Part shown: positions 55,524 through 63,625 of the stretch, piece after piece
Layout: every line of letters starts with the position of its first letter
How positions within the stretch are numbered: position 1 is the stretch's first letter
DNA from: CF-167 sp963695195
GTDB lineage: Bacteria; Chloroflexota; Limnocylindria; QHBO01
NCBI GenBank assembly: GCA_963695195.1
Contig: CAVOGE010000007.1
Location: 124,001-188,000, forward strand
Length of the DNA stretch: 64,000 bases
Reading direction: 5' to 3'
Notes under the pieces: generated by a model
What the model was told of the DNA's origin: nothing
What the model saw: only the letters and a program-made list of their open reading frames with translations
The model's database searches: none
Program-made: the position numbers and the translations under genes

Positions 55524-57700
55524 GTTCGGGGTCGATTCGCCGACTGGCTGACGTGCGCCTGGTGGATGCCGCCGAGGTGGGTGGCAAGGCCGCCAGCCTG
55601 GGGGAGATGATGGCGGCAGGGGCGCAGGTCCCGGAGGGCATTGTGCTGGCGGCCGAGGGCGCCGATCTGACTCTCGACGACCGTCACTCGCTGCTGCTCG
55701 CGGCGGCAAGGGAACTCGGGACCGGTACGTTTGCCGTCCGATCGAGCGGGGTCTCCGAGGATGGCGCCGACCACTCGTTTGCGGGCATCTACGAAACCGT
55801 GCTGGACGTGTCGGCCGACGGGATACCCGCGGCCGCTGAACGCGTCCTGGCCAGCGCCAATGCGGAGCGCGTCGCCGAGTACGAGCACATGGACAATGCC
55901 CGCATGGCGGTGATCATCCAGCGGATGGTCCAACCGGTGGCCGCCGGCGTTGCGCTCACCGCCGATCCGATCAGTGGTGACCGGAGCTCCTGCGTGGTCA
56001 CCGCCGTGCTTGGCCTTGGAGAGCGACTGGTATCCGGGGCAGCCTCCGGTGACGAGTGGGTCGTCCAGGGCAAGACGGCCGCTGCTCGCCGCCAGCCGGA
56101 GCACGCGATCGATCGTCGGCAGGCCATCCAGGTGGCGACCGAGGCGCGCCGCATCGCGCGCGCTCGCGGAGCTCCGCAGGACATCGAGTGGGCGATCGAC
56201 GCCGAGGGCTCCCTCTGGATCCTCCAGGCCAGGCCGATGACGGCGCTGCCGCCCGATGTGTCGTGGGAATCACCCGCCCGCGGCGCCTACACCCGTCAGC
56301 TGAGATTCGGGGAATGGATCTCCGAGCCGGTCACTCCCCTGTTCGAGTCCTGGCTGCTGTCAACGATGGAGGACGTGCTCCACGCCCAGCTCTTCAAGTT
56401 CCTGGGGCAGCGGGCGCCTCGGCCGCACCACGTGATCGTCAATGGCTGGTATTTCTATTCGCTGAACTGGTTCTCGCCGGCATCTCTTCTGCGAAACATG
56501 CCGCGCCTGCTTGGCCACCTGGTACGCGACCCCCGGACGGTGGCAGGCATCTTCCCACCGACCGTCCGCCATGCGATCCCGATTGTCGAGCGAATGTGGC
56601 GCCAGGACCTCCAGCCGCGCTACCGGGCGGCCGTCGCGGCCGCGGAGACCGGGGTGGAAGCGCTCCCCGTTTCCGCGCTTCCCGAACTGATCGACGAGCT
56701 GGCCGAGCTGGCCGGCGAATCGTTCATGTCGATCGCCGCGCTGAGTGGTGCGGCCTACAAGATGGAGATCAACCTCGCCCGCTTCTACCGCAAGCACCTT
56801 GCGCCGACGCTGGGTGGCAGCCACCTGCCTCTGCTTGCCGGGTTCGAGCCTCCGACCGGTCCCGATCGTCATGCGGTCGTGTCGCTCGACTGGTGGTTCG
56901 CACCGCAGCCGTCCAGTGAGACTCCACGACCTCCGGAGGAACACGCGGGACTGGTCGAGACCCGTCGCGCCGCGGAGGCCGCAGCGTACGCTGCGCTGGC
57001 CAGTTCCCCAAAGCAGCTGGCCGCTTTCCAGACGCTCCTTGCCGAGACCCAGCGCATGGTCCCGATCCGCGACGAGCAGACGCGCGAATTCACCCTCTCC
57101 TGGCCGGTCATGCGCCGGGCTGTGGTCCGCATCGGTCAGGCGCTGACGGATCAGGGAGCAATTGCCAGTCCGGACGATCTCTTCTTTCTCACCCGGACCG
57201 AGGCGATCGCGGCGCTCGCCGGCGAGCCGCTGTCGCCATCGGTCATCCCCGCCGAACGTCGGTCAACCCGTGAGGAGCAGAAGAAACTCGTCCCTCCGAA
57301 TTGGGTCGGTCAGGTGAGCCGGGCCTTCAGGGCCATGCCCGGTGCGTTTGCCCGGATGGTCGGTGCGCAACGCTCGGATCATGCCCTGGTCTCCGGCGTG
57401 CCGGCGTCACCGGGCCGTGTGACCGGGCAGGTGCGTGTGATTCGTGGACCGGACGAGTTCGACCAGCTGCTGCCCGGCGAGATCCTGGTGGCACCGCTCA
57501 CCGCACCGGCGTGGACGCCGCTCTTCACGCGGGCGGCTGCGGTCGTGACCGACGTGGGGAGCGCCGCGGCGCACGCCTCGATCATCGCCCGCGAATACGG
57601 AATCCCCGCCGTCGTTGGCTGTGGTGATGCCACCGCCCGCCTCCGGACCGGAATGCGCGTCACGGTCGACGGCAGCACAGGAAACGTCGAGCCCGAGTAA
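55520..57700 (+). CDS. PEP-utilising phosphotransferase resembling rifampin phosphotransferase
   Basis: 726 aa from ATG 55520. The N-terminal ATP-grasp domain (about 1-235) shows EVGGKAASLGEMMAAGAQVP, FAVRSSGVSEDGADHSFAGI, LTADPISGD and WILQARPMTAL. A long middle domain follows, then a C-terminal swivelling His domain (about 635-726) with the phospho-His in TDVGSAAAHASIIAREYGIP. The ATP-grasp/middle/His order without a PEP-binding barrel is that of rifampin phosphotransferases, which phosphorylate the drug using ATP; this one is about 140 residues shorter. Coupling to a TetR gene fits inducible resistance. The substrate is not proven. Confidence 0.75.
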   Translation: MSSGSIRRLADVRLVDAAEVGGKAASLGEMMAAGAQVPEGIVLAAEGADLTLDDRHSLLLAAARELGTGTFAVRSSGVSEDGADHSFAGIYETVLDVSADGIPAAAERVLASANAERVAEYEHMDNARMAVIIQRMVQPVAAGVALTADPISGDRSSCVVTAVLGLGERLVSGAASGDEWVVQGKTAAARRQPEHAIDRRQAIQVATEARRIARARGAPQDIEWAIDAEGSLWILQARPMTALPPDVSWESPARGAYTRQLRFGEWISEPVTPLFESWLLSTMEDVLHAQLFKFLGQRAPRPHHVIVNGWYFYSLNWFSPASLLRNMPRLLGHLVRDPRTVAGIFPPTVRHAIPIVERMWRQDLQPRYRAAVAAAETGVEALPVSALPELIDELAELAGESFMSIAALSGAAYKMEINLARFYRKHLAPTLGGSHLPLLAGFEPPTGPDRHAVVSLDWWFAPQPSSETPRPPEEHAGLVETRRAAEAAAYAALASSPKQLAAFQTLLAETQRMVPIRDEQTREFTLSWPVMRRAVVRIGQALTDQGAIASPDDLFFLTRTEAIAALAGEPLSPSVIPAERRSTREEQKKLVPPNWVGQVSRAFRAMPGAFARMVGAQRSDHALVSGVPASPGRVTGQVRVIRGPDEFDQLLPGEILVAPLTAPAWTPLFTRAAAVVTDVGSAAAHASIIAREYGIPAVVGCGDATARLRTGMRVTVDGSTGNVEPE

Positions 57701-57740
57701 GGACAACGGTAAGCCAGACGCATTGGAGGGACCACGACTC

Positions 57741-58141
57741 ATGGACTCATCAGACCCGACAACGGGACCCGTCGACGCCCAGCAGGTGCGCTCACCGGAC
57801 TGGGCGTCGATCGGGCTGGTCGGCGGAGCCGTACGCTCACACTTGCCACCTCGTACATCCACGCAACCCTTGGTGGGTTGCTGTTCACGCTCAACGCGCT
57901 GGGCTATGCGGCGCTTGCCATCGCGATGGTGGTCCCGATCCGCCTTGCCGACCGCTTCCGCTGGCTTGTTCGCCTGGGGCTGCTGGGCTTTACCCTGGCA
58001 ACCATTGGCGGGTGGAAGCGATCGGGTAGCCCCTCGTCCCGACAGGTCGAGAATGGGTCTAGCCGAATCGCGGGCGCGTTCCTAAGATGCACTACCTACG
58101 AGCGCCGTAGCCGTGCCAGCGCGGCAGCCGCCCCGAAGTAG
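57741..58141 (+). pseudogene. Small membrane protein, frameshifted near 57833
   Basis: GGAGG at 57725 precedes ATG 57741. The first 30 residues (MDSSDPTTGPVDAQQVRSPD) read in one frame; the next frame continues as TLTLATSYIHATLGGLLFTL and ALAIAMVVPIRLADRFRWLV, two or three membrane helices. The 401-base span to the TAG at 58141 is one base short of 134 codons. The part after TLATIGGW is low quality and may be decayed. It lies 40 bases after the phosphotransferase gene. No function can be given. Confidence 0.55.
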
Positions 58142-58155
58142 AGGTCAGCATCGGC

Positions 58156-58998
58156 ATGGATATCCATCTCGCGGACCAGCACATCTATCGGCTCGATGAC
58201 CGGCTGACCCCAGAGGAGATCCGGCAGCGTGCGATGGACCGCCGCACCGGCGCATTCGGCGGAGGCCTGGAGAACCTGTTCTCGCGCCCCAAGGCCGACG
58301 ACATCGAGCTTGTCGACAGCCAGCGCCGACTGGAGCCGTTCTGGCACGTCGGCTGCAGCGCGGTCTATGTCTACGACCGATCCCACGAGTACACCGTCCC
58401 GGCCAGCGGGACGCAGGTGAAGTCCGTGACCGTCTACGGGAAGGAGCACGAGGTGACGCCGGGTGGCTCCTTCGCGATTCAGACCGTCGAGCACAGCCGC
58501 GAGGAGTACCGGCAGGCCCTCTTTCTGGACGGCGTGACCGGGGCACCCGTGGCCGAGGCACCGAACCTGATCACCAGCACGCGACACGAAGTCGCGGACC
58601 TCGACGCGCTGGCCGGCGAGGCCGACATCGTGCGGCCGCCCGAGCAGCGCGCTTCCTTCGTGGTGCGCCAGCTGCTGACCGGGATGCTCAAGCCGCTGCA
58701 GGCCGATGTCGTCCACGAGGAGTCGATCACCTTCGAGAACATCGACCTCTACTTCCGCCCGTGGTGGGCGTTCGAGTTCCACTGGAAGGTGAAGGACAAG
58801 AAGGGCGTCGTCGAGCTCGACGCAGTCACCGGTGAGATGCGAAACAGCCAGGCGCTGATGGCCCGGCTGTCCCGCTCCGTGACGCGCGACTCGCTGTTCG
58901 ATATCGGCGCCGATACGGTCGGGCTGCTGGTGCCCGGCGGGAGCATCGCGGTCAAGGTCGCCAAGATCGCGATCGATTCCGGCCACCAGCGACGCTAG
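58156..58998 (+). CDS. Hypothetical protein, soluble, about 280 residues
   Basis: I do not recognise a family. MDIHLADQHIYRLDDRLTPE is followed by RRLEPFWHVGCSAVYVYDRS, a central beta-rich part, VRQLLTGMLKPLQADVVHEE, a Trp-rich DLYFRPWWAFEFHWKVKDKK and a Gly/Val-rich end (VGLLVPGGSIAVKVAKIAID). No signal peptide, membrane helix or obvious catalytic motif. The good coding pattern and full-length frame argue that it is real. It converges on an MFS gene with a shared CTAG stop. Confidence 0.7.
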   Translation: MDIHLADQHIYRLDDRLTPEEIRQRAMDRRTGAFGGGLENLFSRPKADDIELVDSQRRLEPFWHVGCSAVYVYDRSHEYTVPASGTQVKSVTVYGKEHEVTPGGSFAIQTVEHSREEYRQALFLDGVTGAPVAEAPNLITSTRHEVADLDALAGEADIVRPPEQRASFVVRQLLTGMLKPLQADVVHEESITFENIDLYFRPWWAFEFHWKVKDKKGVVELDAVTGEMRNSQALMARLSRSVTRDSLFDIGADTVGLLVPGGSIAVKVAKIAIDSGHQRR

Positions 58999-60251
58999 GC
59001 GGTCGCCTCCGGGGCCGCCGCTCGCCGCCCGACCATCAAGAAGACCACAGTCCCGCCGATCAGGTAGCCGCTCCCCTGCACCACCAGCAGCAGGACCACC
59101 GGCACGAACTCGCCGAGCACGCCGGCGCCCATCGCCCCGACCAGCGCGCCGACGCCGGCCATCGCGCCGATGGCACCCACCACACGCCCGCGGTGTCGGT
59201 CCTCGGTCTGCGTCTGCTGGAGCGTGGTGGTGGCCGCGCCCATGGCCGCTCCGGGAACACCCACGATCACCAGCATCACCAGCGCCGGCCCAATGTGCGG
59301 GACGAGAACCGGGTACGTGAAGAGCACCAGGTCGATCGCGCCGAACACGAGCGCACCGCCGATCAGCAGCGGCAGCGGCCGCAGGCGCGTACCCAGGCGG
59401 GCGATCACCAGCGCACCGGCCAACCCGCCGATCGCCTGGGTCGAGAGGACCCAGCCGAAGCCGGTGCTGTCTGAACGCAGCGCATCCACCACCCACGGCA
59501 CGAAGAGGGCGCTCGTCAATCCCTCACCGACGGCGGTGATCAGGGCAAACACAAGGAGTGCCCGCAGGACCGGCTCTGCCGCAACGACCCGCAGGCCATC
59601 ACGCCACTCCCGGGCCAGCCGGCGCCAGGCGGAGAGCGCCGCATGTTCCAGCGATGCAACGTCGTGGGCCGGTATGGGCACCGGTCCCGGACGAATCAGG
59701 GCAAGCATGCCGGCGGACAGGACGAAGGAGATCGAGTCGACCACGCCAACCGCGGCAAGGCCACCGGCGGCGACGATCACACCACCCAGCGCCGGACCGA
59801 TCAGCCGAGCCAGGTGCCGCCCCACGCCGCTGAGCGCATTGGCGGTGAGCAGTTCCTCCTTGCCCCCGGCGAGGAGCGATGGCATCAACGCCACCTGTGC
59901 CGGGCTGAACAGCTGCGACAGACTGCTCTCGACCACCAGCACCGCGTAGGCGACCCACAGTCCCAGCTCCCCGACCAATAGCAGGGGGAGCAGGGTCACC
60001 GCCTGGAGCAGGTTGACGGCCACCATCAGGCGCCGGCGGTCCCATCGGTCCACGAAGACCCCGGCTACCGACCCGAGCAGGATCGAGGGCACCAGGAAGG
60101 CGAGCACCATGCCGGCCGACGCCAGGGTCGAGCCGGTCAGGCGGTAGATCTCGAAGGGCAGGCCGACGAACAGCACGAAGTCGCCGAGCATCGAGACCAG
60201 GCCGCCGAACCAGAGCAGCGCGTAGTTGCGCTGGCGAAGGACCGCGAGCAT
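58995..60251 (-). CDS. MFS transporter
   Basis: 418 aa with 12 predicted helices. GSVAGVFVDRWDRRRLMVAVN is the motif A loop, and LLTANALSGVGRHLARLIGPALGG resembles the MFS_3/enterobactin-exporter-like group. The role is probably efflux; the substrate is unknown. It lies 13 bases downstream of the HIT gene on the same strand and may read through from it. Confidence 0.9.
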   Translation of the reverse strand: MLAVLRQRNYALLWFGGLVSMLGDFVLFVGLPFEIYRLTGSTLASAGMVLAFLVPSILLGSVAGVFVDRWDRRRLMVAVNLLQAVTLLPLLLVGELGLWVAYAVLVVESSLSQLFSPAQVALMPSLLAGGKEELLTANALSGVGRHLARLIGPALGGVIVAAGGLAAVGVVDSISFVLSAGMLALIRPGPVPIPAHDVASLEHAALSAWRRLAREWRDGLRVVAAEPVLRALLVFALITAVGEGLTSALFVPWVVDALRSDSTGFGWVLSTQAIGGLAGALVIARLGTRLRPLPLLIGGALVFGAIDLVLFTYPVLVPHIGPALVMLVIVGVPGAAMGAATTTLQQTQTEDRHRGRVVGAIGAMAGVGALVGAMGAGVLGEFVPVVLLLVVQGSGYLIGGTVVFLMVGRRAAAPEATA

Positions 60252-60264
60252 CAGGTGACCGGCG

Positions 60265-60627
60265 TCAGCCGGGCGGCCAGGTCATGGGGCGACCGCCGAG
60301 CAGGTGGAAGTGCAGGTGGAAGACGCTCTGCCCCGCCTCCGCCCCGACATTGCTGACGATCCGGTAGTCGTCGAGGTGCAGCTCTCGCGCAACCCAGCGG
60401 AGGGCGCTGAACAGGGCGGCCAGCAGCTCGCCGTCGGCATGCGTCAGGCTGGCAGCCGACGCGACGTGCCGGCGCGGGATGGCCAGGACGTGGGTCGGTG
60501 CCTGCGGGTTGACGTCGCGGAAGACGATCACCTGCTCGTCCTCGAACGCCCGGTCCGACGGGATCTCGTCGGCGACGATCCGGCAGAAGAGGCAATCGGC
60601 CTGGTAGCTGGGGTCTCGGTCAGCCAT
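60265..60627 (-). CDS. HIT-family nucleotide-binding protein (histidine triad)
   Basis: 120 aa. DCLFCRIVADEIPSDRAFED is the zinc/N-terminal HIT pattern, THVLAIPRRHVAS the middle block, and VFHLHFHLLGGR the HxHxH triad. HINT-type proteins hydrolyse adenosine phosphoramidates. It is the last conserved member of the dnaJ-prmA-rsmE-HIT cluster. A TAGGCT box lies 6 bases before ATG 60627. Confidence 0.95.
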   Translation of the reverse strand: MADRDPSYQADCLFCRIVADEIPSDRAFEDEQVIVFRDVNPQAPTHVLAIPRRHVASAASLTHADGELLAALFSALRWVARELHLDDYRIVSNVGAEAGQSVFHLHFHLLGGRPMTWPPG

Positions 60628-60633
60628 GCGGGG

Positions 60634-60639
60634 AGCCTA
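60634..60639 (-). promoter_or_regulatory. Predicted -10 box (TAGGCT) of the HIT gene
   Basis: TAGGCT on the minus strand, 6 bases before ATG 60627. It overlaps the TAG stop of rsmE, so part of the box may be forced by coding. Confidence 0.35.
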
Positions 60640-61329
60640 GGCGAAATCGCCGGTCCGGGACAGGATCACGGCGCACGCCGCAACCGCCACCGTTTCCGAG
60701 CGCAGGATCCGCGGCCCAAGCCCGGCGATCGCCAGTCCCGCCCGTTCAGCTGCCGCGACCTCTGCGGGGCTGAACCCTCCCTCTGGACCGATGAATACGC
60801 CCGGCGGCGGCTCCATCGCGGTCAGCCGATTCCTGTCGTGCCGCTCGAACAGAAGGACCGATCCGGGCGCCGCGGCGCTGAGCGCCTCCGCGTAGGGGAT
60901 TGGTGCGGCAACCGGCGGCACCATCCCCCGCTCCGACTGCTCCGCCGCTTCGCGCGCCACGGCCCGGAGCCGCTCCAGGCGTCGCGGAGAAAGGTCCCGA
61001 GCCACGCACCGTTCACTGACGAACAGGTTGAAGCTCGCGATCCCGAGCTCCGTGCCGTGGCGGATCACCGGCTCCAGGTGGTCACCACGCAACAGCGCCT
61101 GCCAGACAATGAGCCGGTGATGTGGCTCACCACCGGCGCCGTGCCGGTCCAGCACGATGCAGTCGTCTCCGTCGAGCCTGGCGCGCATTTCGCCGCCGAC
61201 TCCGTCGAGCAAGATCACCTCGTCTCCGTCGCGCAGTCGGAGGACTCGGGTCACCTGGTGCGCGATCTCCGCCGGCAGCGGAAAGCGGTCGCCCGCAAGC
61301 GCTTCCGGATCGACGAAGAACCGATGCAT
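60637..61329 (-). CDS. rsmE: 16S rRNA m3U1498 methyltransferase
   Basis: 230 aa. The N-terminal PUA-like part has MHRFFVDPEALAGDRFPLP and ITHQ-type HQVTRVLRLRDGDEV; the SPOUT methyltransferase part has IGPEGGFSPAEVAAAERAG and LGPRILRSETVAVAA, the knot signature. It methylates U1498 of 16S rRNA using SAM. Neighbours prmA and dnaJ give the common cluster. Confidence 0.95.
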   Translation of the reverse strand: MHRFFVDPEALAGDRFPLPAEIAHQVTRVLRLRDGDEVILLDGVGGEMRARLDGDDCIVLDRHGAGGEPHHRLIVWQALLRGDHLEPVIRHGTELGIASFNLFVSERCVARDLSPRRLERLRAVAREAAEQSERGMVPPVAAPIPYAEALSAAAPGSVLLFERHDRNRLTAMEPPPGVFIGPEGGFSPAEVAAAERAGLAIAGLGPRILRSETVAVAACAVILSRTGDFA

Positions 61330-61336
61330 CCGCTGC

Positions 61337-61342
61337 AGCCTA
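61337..61342 (-). promoter_or_regulatory. Predicted -10 box (TAGGCT) of rsmE
   Basis: TAGGCT on the minus strand with 7 bases to ATG 61329 and no Shine-Dalgarno sequence. The 166-base gap to prmA contains this box and one hairpin, suggesting that rsmE can be transcribed separately. Confidence 0.45.
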
Positions 61343-61452
61343 CCCGGCGGGCTGGGTTCGAATCGGCCAGATTCTTACGGGAGCGGCACTATGTTGGGTG
61401 GGACGCTCGACTTGGGCCACCGTGCAGGATGACAGCTGCATCCGGCCGCCCA

Positions 61453-61467
61453 GCGGCGCTTCGCCGC
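61453..61467 (-). terminator. GC hairpin downstream of prmA
   Basis: GCGGCG and CGCCGC form a perfect 6-bp stem with a 3-base loop, 29 bases after the prmA stop. There is no T-run, so it may be a pause or weak terminator rather than a classic intrinsic terminator. Confidence 0.3.
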
Positions 61468-61495
61468 GGATAGTGCGCCTGTGGTCCGGCAAGTG

Positions 61496-62410
61496 TCAGA
61501 TTCGTTCCCGTCGCAGGCGGAGCGAAACCCACTCACCGTCGGCAAGGCGCTCATCAACGGCAAATCCGACAGACGCCAATGCAGCCACGACCTCATCCGC
61601 GCGGCCCTCGATGATCCCGCTGGCGAGCAGCGTGCCCCCCGCGGCGACGTGGGCGGCGAGCGGTTCGGCCAGTTCGATGAGCACCGCTGCCACGAGGTTT
61701 GCCAGCACCAGCGGGTACGGCTTCCCGTCCGGCCGCGACGGTAGTGTGCCGACGCGAGCCCTCAGCTGGTCTGCCAGTCCGTTGGCTTCGGCATTGGCGC
61801 GCGTCGCCCCCACCGCAACCGGATCGGTGTCCAGGCAATCGGCGTGCTCCGCTCCCAGGCGCAGGGCCGCCAGGGCCAGGATCCCGGAGCCGGAACCGAC
61901 GTCCAGCACGCGCGCAGGCATCGGCGATATCGTCTGGAGGAGCGTGAGGCAGCCACGCGTCGTCGGGTGCAGACCGGTCCCAAACGCCATGCCGGGGTCC
62001 AGGCGCAGGGCCACCTCAGCGGGCGCGATCGGTTCCTCCAGCCAGGACGGCACGATCACCACCCGGCCGATGCGCTGCGGCACGTAGTCGCGCTTCCAGG
62101 CCTCGGCCCAGTCGGCCTCGTCGACCGAGCGGACCCGCAGCTCGCCGACGGGGCGCAGGCCGAACGCCTGGAGGTGCCAGAGCGCCCGCTCGGTGGCCTC
62201 GACGGCAGCCGGCGCGGCGTCATCCTCGGGCAGGTGCACGGTGATCTCGTACGGCGCGGTCGGGTCCTCGCGAGCGGACAGCTCGTCGTCCGGATCGCGG
62301 ATGAGACGGGTCGGTCGGACTGCGGCGCCCCGACCCAGGCGGCCGAAGATCTCGCTGACCGGCTCCACCGCCTCGACGTCGACCTCGACCGTGAGTTCCA
62401 GCCAACGCAC
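61496..62410 (-). CDS. prmA: Ribosomal protein L11 methyltransferase
   Basis: 304 aa. MRWLELTVEVDVEAVEPVSE opens the L11-recognition domain; the SAM site is RVLDVGSGSGILALAALRLG, and LVLANLVAAVLIELAEPLAA holds the NPxx-like region (here ANLV). FGTGLHPTTRGCL is diagnostic of PrmA. It lies 14 bases after dnaJ in one transcript. Confidence 0.95.
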   Translation of the reverse strand: MRWLELTVEVDVEAVEPVSEIFGRLGRGAAVRPTRLIRDPDDELSAREDPTAPYEITVHLPEDDAAPAAVEATERALWHLQAFGLRPVGELRVRSVDEADWAEAWKRDYVPQRIGRVVIVPSWLEEPIAPAEVALRLDPGMAFGTGLHPTTRGCLTLLQTISPMPARVLDVGSGSGILALAALRLGAEHADCLDTDPVAVGATRANAEANGLADQLRARVGTLPSRPDGKPYPLVLANLVAAVLIELAEPLAAHVAAGGTLLASGIIEGRADEVVAALASVGFAVDERLADGEWVSLRLRRERI

Positions 62411-62424
62411 CGCGCTGCGGCCGA

Positions 62425-63552
62425 TCAGCCGAACAGGTCGCGCAGCCGGTCGACCAAGCTCGGGCCGCCCTTCGGCAGTACCGCCGGGCCGCTCACCTCG
62501 TCGAGCTGCTTGAGGAGCTCACGCTCCTTCTTGTTGGGCTTGGGCGGAACAACCACGGTGACGATCACGTGCAGGTCGCCCCGCCCAACGCCGCGCAGGC
62601 GCGGGACGCCGCGGCCGCGTAGCCGGACCTCGGTCCCGCTCTGCGTCCCGGCCGGAATCTGCACCTCCTCGGTGCCCTCGACGGTGGGGACGCTCAGCGT
62701 TGCCCCCAGCGCGGCCTGCGGGAAGCTGACCGGCAGCTCGTGGTACAGCTCGGTCCCCCGGCGCACCAGCAGCGGGTGCTCCTTCACCGTGACCGCAACG
62801 TACAGATCGCCGGCCGGTCCGCCGCGGGGCCCCGCCTCGCCCTGCCCCTCGAGCGCAATCCGCTGCCCGGAGTCGATTCCCGCGGGGACGCTGACGGTCA
62901 GCTTGCGCTCCTCGCGAACCCGTCCGTCGCCGCGGCAGGTCGTGCATGGTGTTGTCACGATCTGCCCCTCGCCGTTGCAGCGCGGGCAGGCGGTGATGTT
63001 CACCATCTGGCCCAGGATCGTCTGGCTGACCCGGCGCCGCTCGCCGCTCCCCTTGCACTCCGGGCACGTCTCGCGCTGGCTGCCCGGCTCTGCGCCGCTC
63101 CCCTCGCAGACGGTGCAGCCGACCAGCACCGGAAAGTGGATCTCCCTGCTGACGCCGCTGACCGCTTCAGCGAACTCGATGGTCAGGTCGTAGCGCAGGT
63201 CCGCTCCTGCCACCACGCGTCGCCGCTGGCGCGTCCCTGCGGGGGAGCCACCGAAGAAGGCGTCGAAGATGTCGCCGAAGGGTCCAAAGCCGCCGCCCGC
63301 TCCGCCGCCGGTTCCGGCGCTCGCCCCATCCACCCCCGCGTGGCCGAACATGTCGTAGGCGCCCCGACGCTGCCGGTCGCCCAGCACCCGATACGCCTCG
63401 TTCAGCTCTTTGAATCGCTCCTCGGCCCCGTCACTGCCGTCGATATCGGGGTGGTGCCGCTGGGCGGCGCGGCGAAACGCGCGCTTGATCTCCTCATCCG
63501 AAGCATCGCGCTGCAAGCCCAGCACTTCGTAGTAGTCGCGCTTGCTTGCCAT
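62425..63552 (-). CDS. dnaJ: Chaperone DnaJ
   Basis: 375 aa from ATG 63552 (MASKRDYYEVLGLQRDASDE). The J domain has HPD in QRHHPDIDGSDG; a Gly/Phe linker (GTGGGAGGGFGPFGDIF) and four zinc motifs (CTVCEGSG, CPECKGSG, CPRCNGEG, CTTCRGDG) make it a type I Hsp40. It feeds substrates to DnaK. The gene is preceded by a CIRCE operator and a TATAAT box 9 bases from the ATG. No dnaK, grpE or hrcA is in the window. Upstream in-frame codons to 63618 lie inside the operator and are excluded. Confidence 0.97.
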   Translation of the reverse strand: MASKRDYYEVLGLQRDASDEEIKRAFRRAAQRHHPDIDGSDGAEERFKELNEAYRVLGDRQRRGAYDMFGHAGVDGASAGTGGGAGGGFGPFGDIFDAFFGGSPAGTRQRRRVVAGADLRYDLTIEFAEAVSGVSREIHFPVLVGCTVCEGSGAEPGSQRETCPECKGSGERRRVSQTILGQMVNITACPRCNGEGQIVTTPCTTCRGDGRVREERKLTVSVPAGIDSGQRIALEGQGEAGPRGGPAGDLYVAVTVKEHPLLVRRGTELYHELPVSFPQAALGATLSVPTVEGTEEVQIPAGTQSGTEVRLRGRGVPRLRGVGRGDLHVIVTVVVPPKPNKKERELLKQLDEVSGPAVLPKGGPSLVDRLRDLFG

Positions 63553-63561
63553 GGCGGCCGG

Positions 63562-63567
63562 ATTATA
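63562..63567 (-). promoter_or_regulatory. Predicted -10 box (TATAAT) of dnaJ
   Basis: A perfect TATAAT on the minus strand, 9 bases before ATG 63552, so the message would be leaderless or nearly so. The CIRCE element begins 5 bases further upstream and covers the -35 region. Confidence 0.7.
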
Positions 63568-63571
63568 CCGA

Positions 63572-63598
63572 TTGGCACTCGGAACCTCGGAGTGCCAA
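63572..63598. promoter_or_regulatory. CIRCE element (HrcA operator)
   Basis: TTGGCACTC-N9-GAGTGCCAA, perfect 9-bp arms around a 9-base spacer. It differs from the consensus TTAGCACTC-N9-GAGTGCTAA only by a matched change at position 3 of each arm. Placed over the -35 region of dnaJ, it should bind HrcA and keep dnaJ-prmA low until heat shock. The other edge reaches to 15 bases from the -10 box of the divergent gene. Confidence 0.92.
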
Positions 63599-63612
63599 CT
63601 GTTTGGCGCTGG

Positions 63613-63618
63613 TAGCAT
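63613..63618 (+). promoter_or_regulatory. Predicted -10 box (TAGCAT) of the YcaQ-family gene
   Basis: TAGCAT, then 7 bases, then ATG 63626. No Shine-Dalgarno sequence. Its -35 region overlaps the right arm of the CIRCE element. Confidence 0.5.
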
Positions 63619-63625
63619 CCCGACC

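Noticed and set aside
61345..61365. GGTTCGAATC sequence resembling a tRNA T-loop
   Set aside because: The flanking bases do not form a 5-bp T stem, and no anticodon or acceptor arm can be drawn; the upstream bases are the start of rsmE.
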